Assembly (NCBI GenBank): GCA_021847645.1
Contig: JAJZQG010000070.1
Span: 1-35,342 of the forward strand
Reading direction: 5' to 3'
DNA length: 35,342 nt
Origin: Myxococcales bacterium
Lineage (GTDB): Bacteria > Myxococcota_A > Polyangia > Polyangiales > Polyangiaceae
Position numbers and translations under genes: made by a program. Shown one piece after another: positions 30,864 through 35,342 of the stretch. The notes under the pieces were generated by a model that made no database searches, was not told where the DNA came from, and saw only the letters and a program-made list of their open reading frames with translations. Position 1 is the stretch's first letter. Every line of letters begins with the position of its first letter.

Positions 30864-32057
30864 ATGGCCGGTGGTGTGGAACGCATCGAGATCTACGTGG
30901 ACGGCGCAAAGGAGCCCACCGACGTGCTCACGGAGCCGCCCTACAAGCTTCGTCTCGACACGCACCAGCTGGCCGACGGCGAGCACACACTGAGGCTGGT
31001 CACGCTATTTCGAGGGGGGCGACGAGCCGAGCAGACCAAGTCCTTCACGGTGGACAACCTGCCGCGGATCGTCATCGACGGACTCGAAGCGGAGATTCCC
31101 CTCCAGGGCATGATCGAGGCGGATGTGAATCTGGTCGGCGCAAGGGGCGCGCCTGGTTCACGCCGGCCGCGTATCTGGCCCTACGCCCTGACGACCGTTG
31201 TCGTGCTCGGAGGCATCTGGCTGCTGTTCGTTCTGATCGCACCCGCACCGAAGCAGCTCTCCGAGGCGGCTCCTGCGGCTTCCGCGTCTTCGGCTTCCGC
31301 GCCGGCGAGCGCCTCGGCGGTGGCCCCTCCAAGCTCCGCGGCACCCGTCAACCAGACTCTGCTCGCAGACGGAAGCAGCCTGTACTCGCAGCATTGCTCT
31401 CCGTGCCACGGGGCGAATGGCGAGGGTGTTCCCGGCGCCTTTCCTCCGCTGGCACACAACGCGAGCCTCGCAGATGCGACGTTCGTCATCCGCGTGATGC
31501 ACGACGGCAAATCGGGGCCGGTCACCGTAATGGGCCAGACTTACAACGGCCAGATGCCCGGATTCGCGTCGTTGTCTGCACGTGAAGCGGCAGCGATTGC
31601 CACGTTCGTGCGCAACGACTTGGGCAACGCGTATGGTGGCGTCTCCGAGCGCCAGGTCAGCAGCATTGTGTCTGCGGCGGCCGCGCCCCCGCTGGGCACG
31701 GCGCTGGACGCCGGCGCGGAGGCAGTTTCGGATGGCGGGGCACTGCTGGAGGAAGGCAAGAACGTGTACGCGCAGAACTGCGCTGCTTGTCACGGAGACC
31801 AGGGACAGGGGCGCGCAGGGCTGTATGCTCCGCTGGCCCACAACCCGAATCTGAAAGACGTCAACCTGGTTATCGGCGCCGTGCTGGTAGGCAAGACAGG
31901 GCCGGTGACCGTCGAAGGCAATACCTACACCGTGGGAATGCCGTCGTTTGGATTGCTCTCCAACGAGCAGATCGCGGCCGTGGTGAGCTACGTGCGCGGC
32001 GAGTTCGGCAACCGGTTCGCGCCGGTGAGCCCGGACCACGTCGAGAAGCAACGCTAG
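30864..32057 (+). CDS. membrane-anchored dihaem cytochrome c with N-terminal Ig-like domain
   Basis: The 397-residue protein has an N-terminal cytoplasmic-looking domain (1-70; IEIYVDGAKEPTDVL, LADGEHTLRLVTLFRGGRR) of the bacterial Ig-like type, one membrane helix (about 106-126), an Ala/Ser-rich linker, and two cytochrome c domains with CSPCH (178-182) and CAACH (306-310). MPGF and MPSF supply the distal methionines. It leads an operon with a Rieske protein and cytochrome b, so it is the cytochrome c subunit of the complex, comparable to dihaem QcrC of other lineages but with an unusual front domain. GGGGGAAG precedes the ATG. Confidence 0.87.
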   Translation: MAGGVERIEIYVDGAKEPTDVLTEPPYKLRLDTHQLADGEHTLRLVTLFRGGRRAEQTKSFTVDNLPRIVIDGLEAEIPLQGMIEADVNLVGARGAPGSRRPRIWPYALTTVVVLGGIWLLFVLIAPAPKQLSEAAPAASASSASAPASASAVAPPSSAAPVNQTLLADGSSLYSQHCSPCHGANGEGVPGAFPPLAHNASLADATFVIRVMHDGKSGPVTVMGQTYNGQMPGFASLSAREAAAIATFVRNDLGNAYGGVSERQVSSIVSAAAAPPLGTALDAGAEAVSDGGALLEEGKNVYAQNCAACHGDQGQGRAGLYAPLAHNPNLKDVNLVIGAVLVGKTGPVTVEGNTYTVGMPSFGLLSNEQIAAVVSYVRGEFGNRFAPVSPDHVEKQR

Positions 32058-32069
32058 GCAGGCGCGGAC

Positions 32070-32552
32070 ATGGATCGCAACCACCCTGGCATTCCGTTTC
32101 TCGCTATGCTGCTGTCGGCAGCCCTGTTCCTGTCGAGCTACCTCGAGGGCAGGCATGTCGCACTTGTCACGGGCAATGCCCCTGAAGCGCTGTCGACGCT
32201 GCGCATCGCCGTGGTCGCGTTCGCGATGCTGCTGCTTATCTACGGCGCAATCGGGTTCGTCTCCATCCTGCTCGAGGGGACCGAGCTTCGTCCGCGCGTA
32301 CGAGCTCCACGCCTGGGCGTTGGCGCGGTGATTGGCGGCTTGCTCTTGTCCGGCGTGCTCGTGGTGCTCGCTGGCCTTTTCGTGGGAATCTTCGTTCGTG
32401 CCACGCCCCGAGGCCCGAGTGACATCGCTCTCGAAGGCGTTCTCGTCGGGGGAATGTTCGCAACAGCCGCGCTTCTGGTCGTGCTGGTGCGCAAGGTAAC
32501 GGTACGCGACGAGGTCGTGGCCGAAAACGAGCAGTCGGAGGTGCCGTGGTGA
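32070..32552 (+). CDS. small integral membrane protein of the bc operon
   Basis: The 160-residue protein has about four hydrophobic segments (FLAMLLSAALFLSSYL, IAVVAFAMLLLIYGAIGFVS, LGVGAVIGGLLLSGVLVVLA, EGVLVGGMFATAALLVVLV) and a short acidic C-terminus. No cofactor motif. Its place between cytochrome c and the Rieske gene, overlapping the latter, suggests an accessory or assembly subunit of the complex. Confidence 0.78.
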   Translation: MDRNHPGIPFLAMLLSAALFLSSYLEGRHVALVTGNAPEALSTLRIAVVAFAMLLLIYGAIGFVSILLEGTELRPRVRAPRLGVGAVIGGLLLSGVLVVLAGLFVGIFVRATPRGPSDIALEGVLVGGMFATAALLVVLVRKVTVRDEVVAENEQSEVPW

Positions 32553-33178
32553 GCGCACGAGGTGAGTCGGACGAGCAGCGCTCCCGTCGCACCCTGCTTC
32601 TGGCAGGAATGGGAGCCGGGCTCGGATTGGCCGGAGCCTCGCTTCTGGCTGTGGCCGCCGAGCTCAAGCCCAGGGTCAAGATCAGCTTCGCCGACAAGCC
32701 CGCTCAACAGGGCGATCGGCTGGTGTATGCGCAAGGCGCGCACCAGCGGCAAATCATCGCTGCGGCCGACGTGCCGACGGGCGGACCGCTGGTGCTGGCG
32801 TGGCCGATGGATCCGAAGAACGAGACGATCCGAAACGCGAACCCTCACAACGTCATTCTTCTGGTGCGTGCTGCTGCGGACAGCTGGTTCACCGACGCCG
32901 AGCGCAAGCATACTGCCGCACGAGTGGCTGCGTACGCGGCGACATGCACGCATCTGTGCTGCACCGTCTCGGATTGGGTGCCCAGGCCGCAGGGCGGCGA
33001 CCCGCACGGCTACTTGGTGTGTCCGTGCCACAGGTCGCACTTCGATCCATGGGACGGGGCCAGAGTGCTCTCGGGGCCGGCGCCTCGCCCGCTTCCCATC
33101 CTTCCGATCGAGCTCGGGCCCAAGGGGGAGCTGGTCGTGCGCAGCGGGTTCTTGACCACGGTTGGATGCCAGGCGTGA
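32549..33178 (+). CDS. qcrA: Rieske [2Fe-2S] protein of cytochrome bc complex
   Basis: The 209-residue protein has a twin-arginine-like N-terminus (RSRRTLLLAGMGAGLGLAGA) serving as Tat signal anchor. The cluster-binding motifs are CTHLCC (C133, H135) and CPCHRSHFDPWDG (C158, H161), with C138 and C160 placed for the structural disulfide; GPAPRPLP is the conserved proline loop. It accepts electrons from quinol and passes them to the c subunit. The GTG start at 32549 overlaps the upstream stop (GTGA), with GGAGG upstream. The region between anchor and cluster domain is longer than in minimal Rieske proteins. Confidence 0.92.
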   Translation: MSARGESDEQRSRRTLLLAGMGAGLGLAGASLLAVAAELKPRVKISFADKPAQQGDRLVYAQGAHQRQIIAAADVPTGGPLVLAWPMDPKNETIRNANPHNVILLVRAAADSWFTDAERKHTAARVAAYAATCTHLCCTVSDWVPRPQGGDPHGYLVCPCHRSHFDPWDGARVLSGPAPRPLPILPIELGPKGELVVRSGFLTTVGCQA

Positions 33179-33222
33179 AGGGCGACCGAATGGTCCAACC
33201 ACAAGGGCAGGGGAGGTGAGCC

Positions 33223-34479
33223 ATGCGCAGCTGGCTCGACGAGCGTCTTGACCTCACCAGGCTGAACAAGAAGCTCTTGCACAAGTCGTTTCCGGTTCAC
33301 CACTCGTTTTTCCTGGGCGAGATCAACCTGCTCGCATTCATCACGCTCGTGCTCACGGGCGTGTTCCTCTCGCTGTACTACGAGGGGTCGTCCCGGCACG
33401 TGACGCTGTCGGGACAGAGTGTGCCCGCCGCCTACGCATCGATCGTGTACATCGACTCCCTGCCGTTCGGCGCGCTGCTCCGCAGAGTGCATCACTGGTC
33501 CGCGCACGTGCTCGTAGCTGGCGTGGTCCTGCATCTTCTGCGGGTGCTTCTGACCGGCGCGTACAAGAATCCACGCGAGCCCAACTGGCTCATCGGCCTC
33601 GCGTTGCTCGGAGTCACGGTCATGACGTCGTTCGTTGGCTACGCGCTTCCCGACGACGCATACGCGGTGACGGCAACGCACATCGGCTACGGGATAGCGT
33701 CGGCCATTCCGTGGGTCGGCTCGTGGATCGCGAGCGTCATGTTCGGAGGCGAGTATCCGACGAGCTACTCGCTGCCGCGCATGCTTCCGGTGCACATTCT
33801 GTGGCTGCCGCTGGTGCTCGGCTTGCTGCTGGGCCTGCATCTGCTCATCGTGATCAAGCAGAAGCACACCCAGCCTCGGTATGCCCGGGTCGTGGCGCCG
33901 CACAAGATTCTCGGCGTGCCGCTCGTTCCCCAGCAAGCGCTCATGATGAGCGCTCTATTCTTCATCTATCTTGCCGTGCTGTTCGTCGTCGCGGGAATCG
34001 CCAACCCGCACCCGGTCCAGGTCTTCGGCCCCCCCACCGCCTCCACACCCTCGGTCAAGCCTGATTGGTACTTCCTGTGGATCTACGGGATCCTCGAGCT
34101 CATTCCATCGTCGTGGACGTTCACCATCCTTGGCCAAACGTTCGGGCCCGAGGTCATTGGGGGAATGATGATCCCCGGCGTCATCGTCGCCGCGGGGGTC
34201 GCGCTGCCGTTCGTGGACCGATCGAGCAGAAAAGGACGATACCTCGAGGCGCCGCTGGAGCATCCGGCGCGCATTGGCGTGACGGTGTGGCTGCTGTCGT
34301 TTGTGGCGACTGCCAGCATGGCGGGCTATCACGCCGAGCTGGGGCTCTCGGTCGGGCTGCTCCAGGCCGCGTTGCTAATCGCCCCGGTGGCCGCGGGCGC
34401 CCTTGCATTCGGGTTGGTACGCGCGCTGGCCAGCGGCTCGAGTCGAGCCAGCCCACCAGGCCGCAGCATCACGACGTGA
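33223..34479 (+). CDS. qcrB: cytochrome b of bc complex (full-length, b6-type helix D spacing)
   Basis: The 418-residue protein has the helices of cytochrome b fused with the subunit-IV-like half. Haem ligands are H90 and H104 (RRVHHWSAHVLVAGVVLHLLR) and H191 and H206 (PVHILWLPLVLGLLLGLH). Helix B has 13 residues between its histidines and helix D has 14, the latter being typical of b6f-type and Gram-positive complexes, not mitochondrial-type bc1. The quinol-oxidation loop carries PDWY (in VKPDWYFLWIYGILE) instead of PEWY. GGGAGG precedes the ATG. It completes the operon c subunit, membrane protein, Rieske protein, cytochrome b. Confidence 0.93.
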   Translation: MRSWLDERLDLTRLNKKLLHKSFPVHHSFFLGEINLLAFITLVLTGVFLSLYYEGSSRHVTLSGQSVPAAYASIVYIDSLPFGALLRRVHHWSAHVLVAGVVLHLLRVLLTGAYKNPREPNWLIGLALLGVTVMTSFVGYALPDDAYAVTATHIGYGIASAIPWVGSWIASVMFGGEYPTSYSLPRMLPVHILWLPLVLGLLLGLHLLIVIKQKHTQPRYARVVAPHKILGVPLVPQQALMMSALFFIYLAVLFVVAGIANPHPVQVFGPPTASTPSVKPDWYFLWIYGILELIPSSWTFTILGQTFGPEVIGGMMIPGVIVAAGVALPFVDRSSRKGRYLEAPLEHPARIGVTVWLLSFVATASMAGYHAELGLSVGLLQAALLIAPVAAGALAFGLVRALASGSSRASPPGRSITT

Positions 34480-34512
34480 CGTCCCCACCCGCGTCACCAA
34501 CCTCGGGGTACG

Positions 34513-35233
34513 CTAGGGGCAATTGCCGGCCAGCGTGCAACGCCACACGGCCCACGAAGCCCCGGCCCGGCCGCCGGCAATCAGCGCACCATCGGCCGTG
34601 CCGCCGCTTCCGCCGTTGCCGCGAGTCGAGGTGCCTCCCGTTCCCCCGGAGCCGCCCGTGTCTGGGGCATCTGGCCACGGTGCACCTTCGGGCACCCCGG
34701 ACATGCCGCCGGCGCCTCCAGCCTAGCCGCCCGTGCCCCTGTCCTTGGAGCCCCCGTTGGCGTTGGTCGCGACCGATGGCGCATCTTCGGTCGTGCAGCC
34801 GCCGTAGGACGCGGCCGCAGCGATCGGCACCGCAGCCGCGAGCGAGACGCGTGAGGAAGGCCCAGTATGCATCGGTACCATCATCAGCCATCGGTCTTCG
34901 GTGCACAGGTCGAGACCGACCGCGCTGCAGACCGAACGCGCCTCCGCCCATCCCATGCCAGCGTTCGCAGTGTCCGGCAGCCCGACGCGAAACGAGTTGA
35001 GCCAGCGACCACCGTCGGCAACTACCCTGTCTCCCACTCGCAAACGTAGCTGACTTCAGCAGCGTGTTGAGCGACGCGGCCAGGTTGCGACGCCCGGTCT
35101 TGCGAAGGAACGCGTCCATCGACAGCGCGCCGAGCTCGGCGTCCTGGCCGGCGCTCACGCGGCGATCCGCCAGCACCGCGTGGAGGGATGGCGACGTTGC
35201 AATCGGCCTGTTCCGGCTCCCTTCCCCGCACAC
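34513..35233 (-). pseudogene. broken gene for a Gly-rich exported-type protein
   Basis: Protein-like sequence is spread over two frames. An upstream part (SLHAVLADRRVSAGQDAELG, AFLRKTGRRNLAASLNTLLK) is in one frame to about 35045. It continues in another (RWLNSFRVGLPDTANAGMGW, EARSVCSAVGLDLCTEDRWL, MVPMHTGPSSRVSLAAAVPI). That frame is cut by a TAG at about 34723, after which a Gly-rich tail goes on (APDTGGSGGTGGTSTRGNGG) and ends LAGNCP near 34513. One frameshift and one nonsense codon imply inactivation; sequencing error or two small genes are alternatives. Function unknown. Confidence 0.45.
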
Positions 35234-35256
35234 GGGTTGGCGATGCGGGCTCCACC

Positions 35257-35341
35257 TCAGCTCACGAACGGACTGCCGCCCGGAATCACCGGCGACGCCG
35301 GGGCGGGCGCAGTCGCAGAGGCCGGCGCGACGGGCGCTGGC
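35257..35341 (-). CDS. C-terminal end of a gene running off the window
   Basis: On the minus strand a frame open to the window edge reads Ala/Pro-rich sequence and ends PVIPGGSPFVS with a TGA at 35259-35257. This looks like the disordered tail typical of the lipoproteins and membrane proteins elsewhere in this window. Too short to identify. Confidence 0.33.
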   Translation of the reverse strand, partial: PAPVAPASATAPAPASPVIPGGSPFVS

Positions 35342-35342
35342 A

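Overview
This is a high-GC chromosomal window whose flanking genes point to a myxobacterium-like member of the Myxococcota. The evidence is a giant AglZ-like protein (degenerate receiver plus very long coiled coil), PilZ signalling, several lipoproteins with Ala/Pro/Ser-rich linkers, a formylglycine-generating-enzyme-like lipoprotein, and a cytochrome bc operon with multihaem c subunits. The placement is an inference from gene content. No rRNA or other species marker is present.

Left flank (1-13694): a radical SAM protein, a large lipoprotein with a possible papain-like module, the AglZ-like coiled-coil protein divergent from a PilZ membrane protein, a Gly/Ala/Gln repeat membrane protein, a sulfatase-modifying-factor-like lipoprotein, an exported protein of unknown function, and a two-gene operon of a small exported protein and a membrane-anchored member of the guanidino-group-modifying (agmatine/peptidylarginine deiminase) superfamily.

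Centre (13695-25278): an 11,540-bp integrated element between two perfect 44-bp repeats of the 3' part of tRNA-Lys(UUU). The right copy belongs to the complete tRNA gene and the left copy is the displaced 3' end. The element carries a compact plus-strand operon with many ATGA/GTGA overlaps: a putative DNA-binding protein, an HTH regulator, an excisionase-like protein, a RepA-like hexameric ATPase, a TerS-like protein, a complete large terminase, several small unknown proteins, a ribbon-helix-helix-like protein and a tyrosine integrase. Three small genes lie on the minus strand. I see no portal, capsid, protease, tail or lysis gene, so it looks like a phage satellite that packages its own DNA rather than a full prophage. 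Just after the RepA-like gene lies a cluster of a TGGGTCG heptamer in both orientations, a candidate replication origin. The most striking feature is that the integrase reading frame runs through the attachment core. In the excised circle it should continue in frame into the left end of the element, giving about 614 residues, whereas integration cuts it to 524 and gives it a tail encoded antisense to the tRNA. Myxophage Mx8 is a known precedent for attP inside int.

Scar next to the tRNA (25356-26350): the C-terminal half of a second, related integrase, a XerC-like fragment and an ISAzo13-like transposase fragment, showing repeated insertion at this site.

Right flank (26351-35342): a stand-alone receiver-like protein lacking the phosphorylation residues, a small conserved protein, a minus-strand pair (outer-membrane porin-like protein and dihaem cytochrome c), a tandem 79-bp repeat, and a plus-strand operon for a cytochrome bc complex (membrane-anchored dihaem c with an Ig-like N-terminus, small membrane protein, Rieske protein, cytochrome b). 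The window ends with a broken Gly-rich gene and the tail of another minus-strand gene.
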